A stretch of 64,000 bases of DNA, from positions 1 to 64,000 of the forward strand of contig NZ_JANEYT010000011.1 of NCBI RefSeq assembly GCF_024357955.1, in the 5' to 3' direction. Below are positions 45,862 to 56,435 of this stretch, piece after piece; within the stretch, counting starts at the first letter, position 1; every line of letters starts with the position of its first letter. The position numbers and the translations under genes were made by a program. Below the pieces are notes generated by a model. The model was not told where the DNA came from. It did no database searches and saw only the letters and a list, made by a program, of their open reading frames with translations. Origin of the DNA: Photobacterium pectinilyticum (GTDB lineage Bacteria; Pseudomonadota; Gammaproteobacteria; Enterobacterales; Vibrionaceae).

Positions 45862-45888
45862 ACCCCGGCACGAAGAGGGTACCGGGGT
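45862..45888 (-). terminator. Hairpin downstream of the SEC-C gene
   Basis: Arms ACCCCGG / CCGGGGT with a 13-base loop, followed on the minus strand by GTCCCACTTTTATA. A delayed U-run makes it moderate. Confidence 0.5.
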
Positions 45889-45916
45889 CATTAACCCTGC
45901 TTACTGGGTTACCACG

Positions 45917-46249
45917 TTAGCCGCAGCACTTTTTGTATTTTTTGCCACTACCGCATGAACATGGATCATTACGGTTTGGTGTCTTCTCAAAAACAGTGGT
46001 TTTTGGTTTGTTGATCAGCGTCTCAAGCTCCACAAGGTTTTCTTCTGCCTCACTGTTTACTGTTATCGTGGCAAATAGTTCATGTTGCTTGAGTAAAGCT
46101 TCGGTCTCTGTTTTTTTCTCATCGCTATTCACGACTAGTTGTAGCGGGTTGATTTCAGTTCCCAGTTTTTTGGCCTGATTAGTATTGAAGCCGTAGCTTT
46201 CGTGCTTAGGCTTTTTCTCAATGCGACCTTTAAAGAAGAACTTAGACAT
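45917..46249 (-). CDS. SEC-C metal-binding protein, PBPRA1643 type
   Basis: 110 residues from the ATG at 46249 (AGGA seven bases upstream); the open frame to 46282 is not needed. Basic N-terminus [20 protein letters not shown], a middle helical region, and a C-terminal zinc-binding motif [16 protein letters not shown] as in SecA and related proteins. The whole pattern matches the small family named after Photobacterium profundum PBPRA1643. Role unknown; the motif usually binds zinc and may touch SecB or ribosome-associated partners. Confidence 0.82.
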   Translation of the reverse strand: MSKFFFKGRIEKKPKHESYGFNTNQAKKLGTEINPLQLVVNSDEKKTETEALLKQHELFATITVNSEAEENLVELETLINKPKTTVFEKTPNRNDPCSCGSGKKYKKCCG

Positions 46250-46493
46250 ATGATGATCCTGGCTTAAATAAGATAGTTTCAAGCTCTTAAAGCATGAAAG
46301 CGGGCGATATTAACGACTTCAACAGCTTGCCGCAAGTGATCACACCTTTTCATATTGCTCATTGAGTGGTTGTTCATTTTTCATTAGTGTCCTATCGTAA
46401 ACATATATCATAAAATAATTATATCTAATTCAACGAGTAAGATAGCGGACAGTAAACGCTGTCTGAAAAATAGATTTATGCATGGAGGCCTAG

Positions 46494-48308
46494 ATGTACA
46501 AATGCGTCTCATCGTTGTTGGTGGCGATGGTTATAGCTGGTTCTGTCTCTGCTAACGAGGTGATTGAGAGTCGCTCGTTAGTCGGGTTTGGTAGTGCTAA
46601 GTACCCAGCCGACTTTTCCCACTTTGACTACGTAAACCCTGATGCACCTAAAGGAGGGCAGGTGACCTATGCTCAAGTAGGCACCTACGACAGCTTTAAC
46701 CGTTTTGCTTCACGTGGTGTTTCTGTTGCTGGCAGTGAGGCTATCTACGATACCTTATTTGTCTCATCTGAAGATGAGATCGACAGCTATTACCCCTTGA
46801 TTGCCGAAAAGGTTCGTTATCCTGATGATTACGCCTGGATGGAAATTGATATCAATCCTGATGCCAAGTTTCATGATGGTAAACCGATCACCGCTGCTGA
46901 TGTTGCCTTTACCTTTGATAAGTTTATGAAGGAAGGGGTCGCCCAGTACAAGGTGTACTTCAAGGATGTTAAATCAGTAACGGCCCAGTCTGAGCGCACC
47001 GCAAGGATAGAGATGGTAAAACCAAATCGTGAGGTGCTGTTAGCTTTAGTGCAGGGAATGAATGTGCTGCCTGAGCATTTTTGGAAAGACAAGAACCTAA
47101 GTGAGCCTCTTAATGCCCCTCCTGTTGGCAGCAGTGCGTACAAAATCACTGATTACAAGCCTGGTCAAAGCGCGACCTATTCCTTGGTCAAGGATTATTG
47201 GGCCAAAGATTTGCCAGTAAATGTTGGCAGACATAACTTCCAAACCATCAAATACGATTATTATCGGGATGAAACGGTCACGCTGGAAGCGTTCAAGGCT
47301 GGCGAGTATGACATCCGGGAAGAGAACGTGGCCAAGTTTTGGGCGACCTTGTATCAAGGGACGAACTTTGACAAAGGCTACATAGTAAAAGAAGAAATTC
47401 CACATCAAATTCCTCAATCAATGCAGGCGTTTGTCTTTAATACCGAGCGAAGCTACTTTAGTGATCCCAAAGTTCGTGAAGCCTTGTCTTACGCGATGGA
47501 CTTTGAATGGATGAACAAAAGCCTGTTCTATAACCAGTACACCCGTACCCGCAGTTACTTCCAAAACACCGACTATGAAGCTAAGGGCTTGCCATCTGAA
47601 GAAGAAGCAGCGGTCTTGGCACCGATAAAAGATAAAGTGCCAGCCAGAGTGTTTACCGAAGAATACCAGCCTCCTAAGTCTGACGGTTCCGGCCGTATAC
47701 GTGTTCAGCTACGTAAAGCCCTTGCGTTGATGAAAGAAGCCGGCTGGGAGGTGCAGAACAAGGTAATGACCAATGTCGAGACTGGCGAAACCTTTACCTT
47801 TGAATTGCTGATGTACAGTCCGACCACCGAGCGTCTAGCTATTCCGCTACAGAAGAACCTGAAGTTGCTGGGTATTGATATGCGCTTACGCACAGTGGAT
47901 ACCACGCAATATATCAAGCGCTTGAGAGACCGTGATTTCGATATGGTGTCGGCTGGCTACGGTGCCAACCCATACCCAAGCCCGAATTTAATGATCGCTT
48001 GGAACAGTAATTTTATAGACAGCACTTACAATACGGCTGGGGTAAAAGATCCGGCGGTTGATTACCTAACCGAGCAAATTGCCGAAAATCAGGAAGATCC
48101 TGACAAGTTATTAAGCCTAGGCAGGGCGCTTGATAGAGTATTGCAGTGGAACTTTTATGTGATCCCGCAGTGGCATATCAGCATGTTCCGGGTGTCGAGC
48201 TGGGACAAGTTTTCCCGTCCCGAGCTACGACCAAAATATACCCTAGGTAAAGATACGTGGTGGCTTGATACTGAAAAAGCGGCCAAGTTACCTGAGAAAC
48301 GGCGGTAA
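46494..48308 (+). CDS. yejA: Oligopeptide/microcin C ABC importer, substrate-binding protein
   Basis: 604 residues. Signal peptide ending GSVSA, then an SBP_bac_5 fold: [47 protein letters not shown], and a C-terminal lobe with [14 protein letters not shown]. The combination with the YejB/E/F genes directly behind it identifies YejA. It captures peptides in the periplasm; in E. coli this system also brings in microcin C. GGAGG stands in front of the ATG; the next gene starts 2 bp after its stop. Confidence 0.92.
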   Translation: MYKCVSSLLVAMVIAGSVSANEVIESRSLVGFGSAKYPADFSHFDYVNPDAPKGGQVTYAQVGTYDSFNRFASRGVSVAGSEAIYDTLFVSSEDEIDSYYPLIAEKVRYPDDYAWMEIDINPDAKFHDGKPITAADVAFTFDKFMKEGVAQYKVYFKDVKSVTAQSERTARIEMVKPNREVLLALVQGMNVLPEHFWKDKNLSEPLNAPPVGSSAYKITDYKPGQSATYSLVKDYWAKDLPVNVGRHNFQTIKYDYYRDETVTLEAFKAGEYDIREENVAKFWATLYQGTNFDKGYIVKEEIPHQIPQSMQAFVFNTERSYFSDPKVREALSYAMDFEWMNKSLFYNQYTRTRSYFQNTDYEAKGLPSEEEAAVLAPIKDKVPARVFTEEYQPPKSDGSGRIRVQLRKALALMKEAGWEVQNKVMTNVETGETFTFELLMYSPTTERLAIPLQKNLKLLGIDMRLRTVDTTQYIKRLRDRDFDMVSAGYGANPYPSPNLMIAWNSNFIDSTYNTAGVKDPAVDYLTEQIAENQEDPDKLLSLGRALDRVLQWNFYVIPQWHISMFRVSSWDKFSRPELRPKYTLGKDTWWLDTEKAAKLPEKRR

Positions 48309-48310
48309 TT

Positions 48311-49396
48311 ATGTCGGCTTATATAATTCGACGATTGTTGCTGGTGATCCCCACTCTGTGGGCGATCATCACCATCAACTTCTTTGTGATTCAAATTGCA
48401 CCCGGTGGGCCAGTTGAGCAGGCGGTAGCCCAGCTTGAAGGTCATAGCTCCGGGATCATGGAGCGCTTTACTGGTGGAGGGCAGGAAGTCGGCTCGCTCG
48501 AACCTTCGGATAATGGTTCCGGCTATCGTGGTTCCCGTGGCCTAGATCCTGAAGTGGTCGACGCTATTAAGAAGCAATTTGGCTTTGATAAGCCATTGCT
48601 CGAACGTTATCTCGATATGCTCAAAGATTACGCGACCTTCAATTTTGGCGAAAGCCTGTTCAAGGGCGGTAATGTCATCGATCTGATCATCGATCGTTTG
48701 CCGGTATCTATTTCGCTTGGCCTGTGGAGTACCTTGATCATTTATTTGGTCTCTATTCCACTGGGTATCAGCAAAGCCATAAAACATGGCTCACGGTTTG
48801 ATGTGTGGAGTAGTGCGGTGGTGATTGTGGGCTATGCGATCCCCGGTTTTCTATTCGCAATTTTGTTGATCATTTTCTTTGCGAGCGGCAACTATTTCAG
48901 TTGGTTCCCGCTACGCGGATTAGTGTCATCGAATTTTGATCAACTGAACTGGTACCAGCAAATTATCGACTACTTTTGGCATTTGGCGCTGCCTATTCTG
49001 GCCATGGTCATTGGCGGTTTTGCGACCCTGACCATGCTGACAAAAAACTCGTTTCTTGATGAAATCAATAAACAATATGTTGTAACGGCTCGGGCCAAAG
49101 GGCTGGATGAAAGCAGCATTTTGTACCGTCACGTTTTCCGTAATGCCATGCTGATCATTATTGCGGGCTTCCCTGCTGCATTTATTAGTATCTTTTTTAC
49201 CGGGGCAATGTTGATTGAGGTGATGTTTTCTTTAGAAGGGATAGGGTTGCTGGGTTTTGAGTCGACCATACAGCGCGATTATCCTGTGGTATTTAGCTCC
49301 CTGTATATCATGACCCTGTTGGGGCTAGTGATGAATATAATTTCGGATATCACCTACACATTGGTCGATCCCCGGATAGATTTTGAGGCACGTTAG
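48311..49396 (+). CDS. yejB: Oligopeptide ABC importer, permease
   Basis: 361 residues with an N-terminal span, the YejB-type insert (about 45-85, with [19 protein letters not shown]), and five more spans of the binding-protein-dependent permease domain. The EAA-like loop [20 protein letters not shown] contacts the ATPase. Its stop overlaps the next start by one base (TAGTG). Confidence 0.92.
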   Translation: MSAYIIRRLLLVIPTLWAIITINFFVIQIAPGGPVEQAVAQLEGHSSGIMERFTGGGQEVGSLEPSDNGSGYRGSRGLDPEVVDAIKKQFGFDKPLLERYLDMLKDYATFNFGESLFKGGNVIDLIIDRLPVSISLGLWSTLIIYLVSIPLGISKAIKHGSRFDVWSSAVVIVGYAIPGFLFAILLIIFFASGNYFSWFPLRGLVSSNFDQLNWYQQIIDYFWHLALPILAMVIGGFATLTMLTKNSFLDEINKQYVVTARAKGLDESSILYRHVFRNAMLIIIAGFPAAFISIFFTGAMLIEVMFSLEGIGLLGFESTIQRDYPVVFSSLYIMTLLGLVMNIISDITYTLVDPRIDFEAR

Positions 49397-50418
49397 TGAA
49401 ACTTAACCCATTAACCATGGAACGTTGGGCAAGATTTCGAGCACATAAGCGGGGCTACTGGTCGCTATGGATCTTCTCATTACTGTTTGTCTGCAGCTTG
49501 TTTGCAGAAATTGTAGCCAATGATAAACCGCTGGTGATCCAATTTGATTCACAGTGGTATTTCCCGATTGTGACTCCCTACGCCGAGACTGAATTTGGCG
49601 GCGAGTTCGATGCCGAAGCCGACTATACCGACCCTTATGTCGCAGACTTGATCGAGGCTAACGGCTTTATGATCTGGCCGATCATCCGCTTTAGTTACGA
49701 TACCATTAACTACGATTTATCCGGACCTGCACCGTCGCCGCCAGACCGTGTTAACTGGTTGGGTACCGATGACAAAGGGCGGGATGTCTTGGCACGGATC
49801 ATCTACGGATTTCGGATATCGGTGTTATTTGGCTTTGCCCTTACTGTTATCTCTACCGTCATTGGTGTCATCGTCGGGGCCTGCCAAGGGTATTACGGTG
49901 GGTGGATAGACTTGTTTGGACAGCGCTTTATTGAAGTGTGGTCTGGTATGCCAACGCTATTTTTGCTGATTATTTTGTCGAGTTTTGTCGAGCCAAATTT
50001 CTGGTGGCTACTGGGGATTATGGTGTTGTTTAGCTGGATGGGATTGGTGGGGGTTGTTCGTGCTGAATTCCTCCGTTGTCGAAACCTTGATTATGTTAGG
50101 GCTGCGCAAGCAATGGGAGTCGGTGATGGGCGTATCATGCTACGCCACATGCTGCCCAATGCCATGGTGGCGTCACTTACCATGATGCCGTTTATTCTTA
50201 GTGGTTCGGTGACAACATTAACGTCATTGGACTTTCTCGGGTTCGGTTTGCCTGCCGGCTCGCCGTCACTGGGGGAATTACTGGCGCAAGGTAAAACCAA
50301 TTTGCAGGCACCATGGTTAGGCTTGTCTGCCTTTGTCGTTCTTTCAATCATGCTGAGCTTGCTGGTGTTTGTTGGTGAAGCTGTGCGTGATGCATTTGAT
50401 CCCCACCATCAGAGGTAA
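49396..50418 (+). CDS. yejE: Oligopeptide ABC importer, permease
   Basis: 340 residues from a GTG at 49396 that shares a base with the yejB stop. One N-terminal span, a long periplasmic loop (about 40-130, including DSQWYFPIVTPYAETEFGG), then five spans. The EAA-like loop is YVRAAQAMGVGDGRIMLRHM. Second half of the inner-membrane channel. The next gene is 2 bp downstream. Confidence 0.92.
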   Translation: MKLNPLTMERWARFRAHKRGYWSLWIFSLLFVCSLFAEIVANDKPLVIQFDSQWYFPIVTPYAETEFGGEFDAEADYTDPYVADLIEANGFMIWPIIRFSYDTINYDLSGPAPSPPDRVNWLGTDDKGRDVLARIIYGFRISVLFGFALTVISTVIGVIVGACQGYYGGWIDLFGQRFIEVWSGMPTLFLLIILSSFVEPNFWWLLGIMVLFSWMGLVGVVRAEFLRCRNLDYVRAAQAMGVGDGRIMLRHMLPNAMVASLTMMPFILSGSVTTLTSLDFLGFGLPAGSPSLGELLAQGKTNLQAPWLGLSAFVVLSIMLSLLVFVGEAVRDAFDPHHQR

Positions 50419-50420
50419 CC

Positions 50421-52013
50421 ATGTCGCAACCTATTATTACCATTGAAAACCTGTCGGTGGGCTTTCAAAGCGGAAAAGCTGTCAATCAGGTGACTTACAA
50501 CGTGAGTTTGGATATCCGACGCGGTGAAACACTGGCGCTGGTGGGGGAAAGTGGTTCAGGGAAGTCTGTGACGGCCAATGCCATTTTGCGATTGTTGCCT
50601 AAATCTTCGACGCACTATATGAGTGGTCATATCCATTATGATGGCATTGATATGATGCGGTGTAGCGAGCGTGAGATGCGTGGCCTTCGGGGCAATCGTA
50701 TCGGTATGATTTTCCAAGAGCCGATGATGTCTCTCAATCCGTTGCATAAGGTTGGTCGTCAGCTGTGCGAAACACTGGCTATACACCGAGGTACCCGACA
50801 ACGTGAAGCGCAGAATAAAGCGCTAGAATGGTTGAAAAAAGTAGGGATAAGGAACCCCGAGCAACGCTTAGAGTCTTATCCTCATGAGCTCTCAGGTGGT
50901 GAACGGCAACGGGTGATGATAGCTATGGCCCTCATTAACGAGCCGGAGTTGTTGATTGCTGATGAACCGACCACCGCATTGGATGTCTCGGTTCAGGCCC
51001 AGATCTTGGATCTGCTCAACGATCTGCAGCGGGAAATGGGGATGGCGATACTGTTTATTACCCATGATCTCAGTATTGTTCGCAAGATTGCCGACCGTGT
51101 TGCCGTCATGCAAATGGGCCGGTTGGTTGAGACCAATACGATGACCGAAGTATTTGAACGCCCTCAAGATCCCTATACCATTAAACTGATCAACTCAGAT
51201 CCAAGTGGCGAGCCGGTACCTGTTGATATGGCGGCAAGCCCGATGTTTGAAATCAAGGATTTAAGGGTATGGTTTCCGATTAAGGGCGGTATCCTCAAGC
51301 GAGTAAAAGATCATATCAAGGCCGTGACTGATGTGAGCTTTCTACTGCGTACAGGTCACAGTGTAGGCTTGGTCGGGGAGAGTGGTTCGGGAAAGTCGAC
51401 AACAGGTATGGCTATTCTTAAGCTACTAGAAAGTACAGGGGAAATAGTGTTTTGCGGTGAGGATATTTCGGCATTTAATCGTAAGCAGATGCTACCCCTA
51501 CGCAGTAAGTTTCAAGTGGTTTTTCAAGACCCATTTTCTGCTTTGAATCCAAGAATGTCAGTGGCACAAATCATTGGTGAGGGGTCAAGAGTTCATCAAG
51601 ATTTAACACCAGAACAAGAAGAAAAAATGATTTGTAATGTGATGCGTGATGTGGAACTGGATCCTGAAACACGTCACCGCTATCCCAATGAATTTTCCGG
51701 TGGCCAGCGCCAGCGCGTTGCGATTGCACGGGCGCTGGTACTAAAACCGTCATTCATTCTATTAGATGAACCGACATCATCACTGGACAGAACGGTTCAA
51801 TTTCAAGTGCTTACACTGCTTAAGCATTTACAGCAGAAGTATAATTTAACTTACCTTTTTATTAGCCATGATCTTAATGTGGTGAAATCACTCTGTCACT
51901 ATACCTTGGTGCTTCGCCAAGGGCAGGTAGTGGAGCAAGGCGAAACCCAAACCTTGTTCAGTGAGCCGCAGCAAGACTATACCAAGCAATTAGTATCTCT
52001 TTCAGTTGTTTAG
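50421..52013 (+). CDS. yejF: Oligopeptide ABC importer, duplicated ATPase
   Basis: 530 residues with two complete ABC domains in one chain. Walker A is GESGSGKS twice, with signatures LSGGERQRV and FSGGQRQRV and Walker B LLIADEP and FILLDEP. This fused build is typical of YejF. It powers import through YejB/YejE. Last gene of the operon; hairpins follow at 52029-52046 (7-base CCAGCTA/TAGCTGG) and 52126. Confidence 0.94.
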   Translation: MSQPIITIENLSVGFQSGKAVNQVTYNVSLDIRRGETLALVGESGSGKSVTANAILRLLPKSSTHYMSGHIHYDGIDMMRCSEREMRGLRGNRIGMIFQEPMMSLNPLHKVGRQLCETLAIHRGTRQREAQNKALEWLKKVGIRNPEQRLESYPHELSGGERQRVMIAMALINEPELLIADEPTTALDVSVQAQILDLLNDLQREMGMAILFITHDLSIVRKIADRVAVMQMGRLVETNTMTEVFERPQDPYTIKLINSDPSGEPVPVDMAASPMFEIKDLRVWFPIKGGILKRVKDHIKAVTDVSFLLRTGHSVGLVGESGSGKSTTGMAILKLLESTGEIVFCGEDISAFNRKQMLPLRSKFQVVFQDPFSALNPRMSVAQIIGEGSRVHQDLTPEQEEKMICNVMRDVELDPETRHRYPNEFSGGQRQRVAIARALVLKPSFILLDEPTSSLDRTVQFQVLTLLKHLQQKYNLTYLFISHDLNVVKSLCHYTLVLRQGQVVEQGETQTLFSEPQQDYTKQLVSLSVV

Positions 52014-52125
52014 AAGTGTCTGGTAATACCAGCTAATTGTAGCTGGGATGTAATGTGCTTCTCCTACATAATGAGTCGCCCAAAAGGCGTGGTTCTCATA
52101 ATCGACTAGAATGTGACCAGTTGAC

Positions 52126-52156
52126 GGTTTTGCCTATTGCTGTGATAGGTAAAACC
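52126..52156 (+). terminator. Hairpin between yejF and zwf
   Basis: Twelve-base arms GGTTTTGCCTAT / ATAGGTAAAACC (one G-U pair) around a 7-base loop, followed by TTCT. It may end the yej transcript or sit in the zwf leader 90 bp before its start. Confidence 0.45.
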
Positions 52157-52246
52157 TTCTGGTGCTTTTGAGTCGTGTTGATTACATTCACAACACAATA
52201 AAATGAATAACTTGTCCTGATTGATTCAGGCGAGTGGGAAAGCATT

Positions 52247-53746
52247 ATGGTTAAGCCTGAAAATAATTGTATCGTCATCTTCGGCGCGTCGGGTGACTTG
52301 ACCCATCGCAAGTTGATCCCAGCCTTTTACCACCTTTTCGCGAATGGATTGCTCTCAGAAGAATTCGCAATTTTAGGGGTAAGCCGAACTCACTATTCTG
52401 ATACTGAGTTCCAACAGAAGCTCAAAGAGTCGCTGACTGCCAACGAAAAAGTTGACCCTCAGGTACTAGATGCTTTCTGCCAACGTCTCCATTACCAAGC
52501 CATTGATACCAAAAGTGTTGAAGATTACGCCAAGCTGAAAATGCGTTTGGATGATATCGAGCAGAAGTGTCAGACTAAAGGCAATACCACCTTCTATTTG
52601 GCGACACCGCCGAGCCTGTACAGTGTGATCCCAGAGTGTCTTGCTGCGCATGGTTTGAACAACGAACACAATGGCTGGAAACGCCTGATTGTTGAGAAGC
52701 CGTTCGGGTATGATTTGGCAACCGCCGAGCAGCTTGATAAAGACCTGCACGCACATTTCCAAGAACACCAGATCTACCGTATCGATCACTACCTCGGTAA
52801 AGAAACGGTTCAAAACCTGCTGGTGTTCCGTTTTGCCAATACCATGTTCGAACCGCTTTGGAATCGTAACTTCATCGATTATGTTGAGATCACTGCTGCT
52901 GAATTTCTTGGCGTTGAAGAGCGTGGTGGTTACTACGATGGTGCAGGTGCGGTTCGTGATATGTTCCAAAACCATTTGCTACAAGTACTGGCAATGGTGG
53001 GTATGGAGCCGCCGGCAGCTATAAATGCCGACTCTATGCGTGATGAGGTGATGAAGGTCTTCAAGAGCCTTCAGCCATTGTCCGACAATGATCTTCAAAA
53101 TAACTTAGTACTGGGCCAGTACACTGAATCAGATGTCCGTGGTAACCACCTTGACGGTTATCGTGAAGAGCCCGGTGTGGCGGAAGATTCGCGTACTGAA
53201 ACGTACGTCGGTTTGAAGATGTTTATCGATAACTGGCGCTGGAACGGCGTACCTTTCTATGTCCGTACCGGTAAGCGTTTGCCAACCCGCGTTACTGAAG
53301 TTGTTATTCATTTCAAGAAGACACCGCACCCAGTCTTTGGTGCCGATGCGCCTGAAAATAAACTGATCATCCGTATCCAGCCTGATGAAGGCATTCTAAT
53401 GAGCTTCGGCCTTAAGCAGCCTGGTGCTGGATTTGAGGCTAAGGAAGTGAGTATGGACTTCCACTACGAAAGCCTTGAAGAAACACATATGCTGACGGCT
53501 TATGAGCGCCTATTGCTTGATTCGATGAAAGGTGATGCCACCTTGTTTGCGCGTACCGATGCGGTGAAAGCGTGTTGGCAGTTTGTTCAGCCAATTCTGG
53601 ATTATAAAGAAAACCCAGAACACCTTTATGGTTATGCCGCGGGGACTTGGGGGCCTAAAGAAGCCGACGAGCTATTATCTCGTGACGGTCGTGAATGGCG
53701 CTTCCCATGTAAGAACCTGACTAATACTGATTACTGCGAGCTATAA
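52247..53746 (+). CDS. zwf: Glucose-6-phosphate 1-dehydrogenase
   Basis: 499 residues. NADP-binding [15 protein letters not shown] at the start and the active-site stretch [15 protein letters not shown] with its catalytic His and Lys. It makes 6-phosphogluconolactone and NADPH, the entry to the oxidative pentose phosphate pathway. First gene of a zwf-pgl-gnd operon in pathway order; 5 bp to pgl. Confidence 0.97.
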   Translation: MVKPENNCIVIFGASGDLTHRKLIPAFYHLFANGLLSEEFAILGVSRTHYSDTEFQQKLKESLTANEKVDPQVLDAFCQRLHYQAIDTKSVEDYAKLKMRLDDIEQKCQTKGNTTFYLATPPSLYSVIPECLAAHGLNNEHNGWKRLIVEKPFGYDLATAEQLDKDLHAHFQEHQIYRIDHYLGKETVQNLLVFRFANTMFEPLWNRNFIDYVEITAAEFLGVEERGGYYDGAGAVRDMFQNHLLQVLAMVGMEPPAAINADSMRDEVMKVFKSLQPLSDNDLQNNLVLGQYTESDVRGNHLDGYREEPGVAEDSRTETYVGLKMFIDNWRWNGVPFYVRTGKRLPTRVTEVVIHFKKTPHPVFGADAPENKLIIRIQPDEGILMSFGLKQPGAGFEAKEVSMDFHYESLEETHMLTAYERLLLDSMKGDATLFARTDAVKACWQFVQPILDYKENPEHLYGYAAGTWGPKEADELLSRDGREWRFPCKNLTNTDYCEL

Positions 53747-53751
53747 GTGAC

Positions 53752-54465
53752 ATGAATTACCACATATTTGAAAGCGCTGAACAGGTTGTTCAAGCTCTAG
53801 CAAAAAGCTTGAAAGAATACAGTGAGCTTGGTCGTCCAGTCCATATTTCACTGCCCGGTGGTAGTACGCCATCTCAGCTTTTTGCCTATTTGGCTGACTC
53901 GGAATTTGCCCAATCCATTCAATGGCAGAACCTCCACTTTTGGTGGGGGGACGAGCGTTGCGTGGCGCCGGACAATGATCAGAGCAATTACGGCCAGGCC
54001 AAAACCTTGTTGTTTGACCACATTTCGATCCCGGCTGAGAATATCCACCGCATTCGTGGTGAAGATTTTGCAGCAATGGAAGTGCTCCGTTTTGCCGAAG
54101 AGATGATCTCGGAAATTCCTGAGCACAATGGGACCCCAGAGTTTGATTGGATCTTGCTCGGTATGGGAACAGATGGCCACACTGCATCATTGTTTCCAGG
54201 GCAAACCGATTACGAGACAACGGAAGTTGCAGCCATCGCTGCACATCCAGAGACTCGCCAGCTCCGCGTGACGAAAACAGCACATCTGCTGGCAAATGCT
54301 AAACGTATTACTTACTTGGTTTTAGGTGCAAGTAAAGCGTCGGTAATCAAAGAGATTGCCGATAATGCACCAGCTGCACAAACGTATCCCGCAGCCAAAG
54401 TCAGCTCAACGGCTGGCAAGACCGAGTGGTATTTAGATTCAGAGGCAGCCAAAGAGCTGGCATAA
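53752..54465 (+). CDS. pgl: 6-phosphogluconolactonase
   Basis: 237 residues of the DevB/SugarP-isomerase type: HISLPGGSTPSQLF, WWGDERCVAPDNDQSNYGQ and GMGTDGHTASLFPG. It hydrolyses the lactone made by Zwf. Tight spacing to both neighbours (5 and 12 bp) implies one transcript. Confidence 0.96.
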   Translation: MNYHIFESAEQVVQALAKSLKEYSELGRPVHISLPGGSTPSQLFAYLADSEFAQSIQWQNLHFWWGDERCVAPDNDQSNYGQAKTLLFDHISIPAENIHRIRGEDFAAMEVLRFAEEMISEIPEHNGTPEFDWILLGMGTDGHTASLFPGQTDYETTEVAAIAAHPETRQLRVTKTAHLLANAKRITYLVLGASKASVIKEIADNAPAAQTYPAAKVSSTAGKTEWYLDSEAAKELA

Positions 54466-54477
54466 GGAGAGAAGTAA

Positions 54478-55926
54478 ATGAAAGCAGATATTGGTGTTAT
54501 CGGGTTGGCTGTCATGGGTCAAAACCTGATCCTAAACATGAATGACAACGGGTTTAAAGTCGTTGCTTACAACCGTACTGTTGCGAAAGTTGATGAGTTT
54601 TTGCAAGGACCGGCGAAAGGTACCAACATTGTCGGTGCGACATCTCTTGAAGATCTGGTTAGCCAGCTGGAATCACCACGTAAGGTGATGCTGATGGTTC
54701 GTGCCGGTGACGTTGTTGATCAGTTTATCGACAACCTAGTCCCACTGCTAGACAAAGGCGATATTATCATTGATGGTGGTAACACGAACTACCCAGATAC
54801 TAACCGCCGTGTGGCAGCACTACGCGAAAAAGGTATTCGCTATGTTGGTGCCGGTGTATCAGGTGGTGAAGAAGGTGCACGTTTCGGACCGTCTATTATG
54901 CCCGGCGGTGATCCAGAAGCATGGCCGCATGTGAAGCCAATTTTCCAAGCTATTGCCGCTAAGACCGAACAGGGCGAAGCGTGTTGTGACTGGGTCGGTA
55001 ACGAAGGTGCTGGCCACTTTGTTAAGATGGTCCACAACGGTATCGAATATGGCGATATGCAGCTGATCAGTGAAGCCTACCACTTCATGAAAGAAGGTCT
55101 AGGCATGTCGCATGACGAGATGCAGGCGACGTTCGCTGATTGGAACAAAACCGAACTGGACAGCTACCTGATTGAAATAACTGCTGATATTCTTGGCTAC
55201 CGTGATGAAGACGGTGAGCCGCTAGTGGAAAAGATCCTTGATACTGCTGGCCAAAAAGGCACCGGCAAATGGACAGGTATCAACGCCCTGGACCACGGTA
55301 TTCCGCTCACACTGATCACTGACTCAGTGTTTGCCCGTTGCCTATCTTCACTGAAAGAGCAGCGTGAGCACGCAGCGTCACTATTCAACAACCCAATTAC
55401 AGCTGTTGAAGGTGATAAGTCTGCGTGGTTGGATGCCCTTCGTCAGGCACTGCTTGCGTCTAAGATCATTTCTTACGCACAGGGCTTTATGCTGATCCGC
55501 GAAGCATCTGAGTCTAACAACTGGGATTTGAACTACGGCAATGTTGCTCTAATGTGGCGTGGTGGCTGTATCATCCGCAGTGCATTCCTTGGCAATATCC
55601 GTGACGCGTTTGAAGCAAACCCAGAGCTGGCTTTCCTTGGTTTGGATAACTACTTCAAGGACATCCTAGAAAGCTGCCTGCCAGCATGGCGTAAAGTTGT
55701 GGCTAAGTCATTCGAGACCGGCCTGCCAATGCCTTGTATGTCTTCTGCGCTGACGTTCCTTAATGGTTACACGACTGCTCGTCTACCAGCTAATATGCTG
55801 CAGGCACAGCGTGATTACTTTGGTGCTCATACTTATGAGCGTACCGACAAGCCACGTGGTGAGTTCTACCACACCAACTGGACCGGTACCGGTGGTGATA
55901 TTTCTTCAACAACTTACGATGTGTAA
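54478..55926 (+). CDS. gnd: 6-phosphogluconate dehydrogenase (decarboxylating)
   Basis: 482 residues. Rossmann start IGLAVMGQNLILNMNDNG, then GAGVSGGEEGARFGPS, the catalytic Lys in GHFVKMVHNGIEYGDMQ, and a C-terminal tail with FYHTNWTG. It completes the oxidative branch, giving ribulose-5-phosphate, CO2 and NADPH. AAGGAGAG precedes its ATG. A strong terminator follows at 55959. Confidence 0.97.
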   Translation: MKADIGVIGLAVMGQNLILNMNDNGFKVVAYNRTVAKVDEFLQGPAKGTNIVGATSLEDLVSQLESPRKVMLMVRAGDVVDQFIDNLVPLLDKGDIIIDGGNTNYPDTNRRVAALREKGIRYVGAGVSGGEEGARFGPSIMPGGDPEAWPHVKPIFQAIAAKTEQGEACCDWVGNEGAGHFVKMVHNGIEYGDMQLISEAYHFMKEGLGMSHDEMQATFADWNKTELDSYLIEITADILGYRDEDGEPLVEKILDTAGQKGTGKWTGINALDHGIPLTLITDSVFARCLSSLKEQREHAASLFNNPITAVEGDKSAWLDALRQALLASKIISYAQGFMLIREASESNNWDLNYGNVALMWRGGCIIRSAFLGNIRDAFEANPELAFLGLDNYFKDILESCLPAWRKVVAKSFETGLPMPCMSSALTFLNGYTTARLPANMLQAQRDYFGAHTYERTDKPRGEFYHTNWTGTGGDISSTTYDV

Positions 55927-55958
55927 TTTGTAACCTAAAGAAGAATGACGTAAATATT

Positions 55959-55986
55959 AGGCGCTGATGATTCAGCGCCTTTTTTT
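55959..55986 (+). terminator. Terminator of the zwf-pgl-gnd operon
   Basis: Perfect 9-base arms AGGCGCTGA / TCAGCGCCT with a TGAT loop, then TTTTTT. Confidence 0.92.
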
Positions 55987-56021
55987 ATGGGCAGCCGGTG
56001 CCAGATATCAGCGAAAAGCTA

Positions 56022-56069
56022 ATACCAACCTGGATAAGTAGTTGATCAAGTATTTATGTAGGTCGGTAT
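56022..56069 (+). repeat. 48-bp palindromic dispersed repeat, copy 3
   Basis: Begins ATACCAACCTGGATAAGTAG, centre TTGATCAA, ends GTAGGTCGGTAT. Differs from copy 2 at four bases. It lies free in the gap 36 bp after the gnd terminator. Confidence 0.85.
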
Positions 56070-56435
56070 AAGCCAGGCCGTAATTTTTAAATGCAACCTA
56101 TTGCTCTTGGTTGTAATTGTTGAGCTGCGTAATAAATGCTCGGGGATAAGTGATGCAGCTGGTTAAACAGAGCAAAATTGTGAGCAAAGGAGGGTTTTTG
56201 GGTTTGTTTGCTTGGTTTTTAAACACTTGGGTAACAACCTCGTAGCAACAAATTTGGGTTAATCGACCTAGATCACGCTATCAGGTAGGGGCTTTAACTG
56301 CCAACTGTCAGCAACGCTCGATTTATGAGCTATAGATCACGCCAAATTGAATGATGAAATAAAATATTTAACAATCGGGTTACAATGTGATTATTATACT
56401 GACGAGCATTAACCAATCATACAGGGAGTTTTTTA
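56070..56435. other. Intergenic region before the symporter gene
   Basis: No gene seen. The last 100 bp before 56436 are AT-rich and should carry the symporter promoter. TAGATCACGC occurs at 56269-56278 and GATCACGC again near 56335. Confidence 0.35.

Noticed and set aside
53741-54295. 184-codon frame opposite pgl
   Set aside because: It is fully antisense to a well-conserved gene and has no family features.
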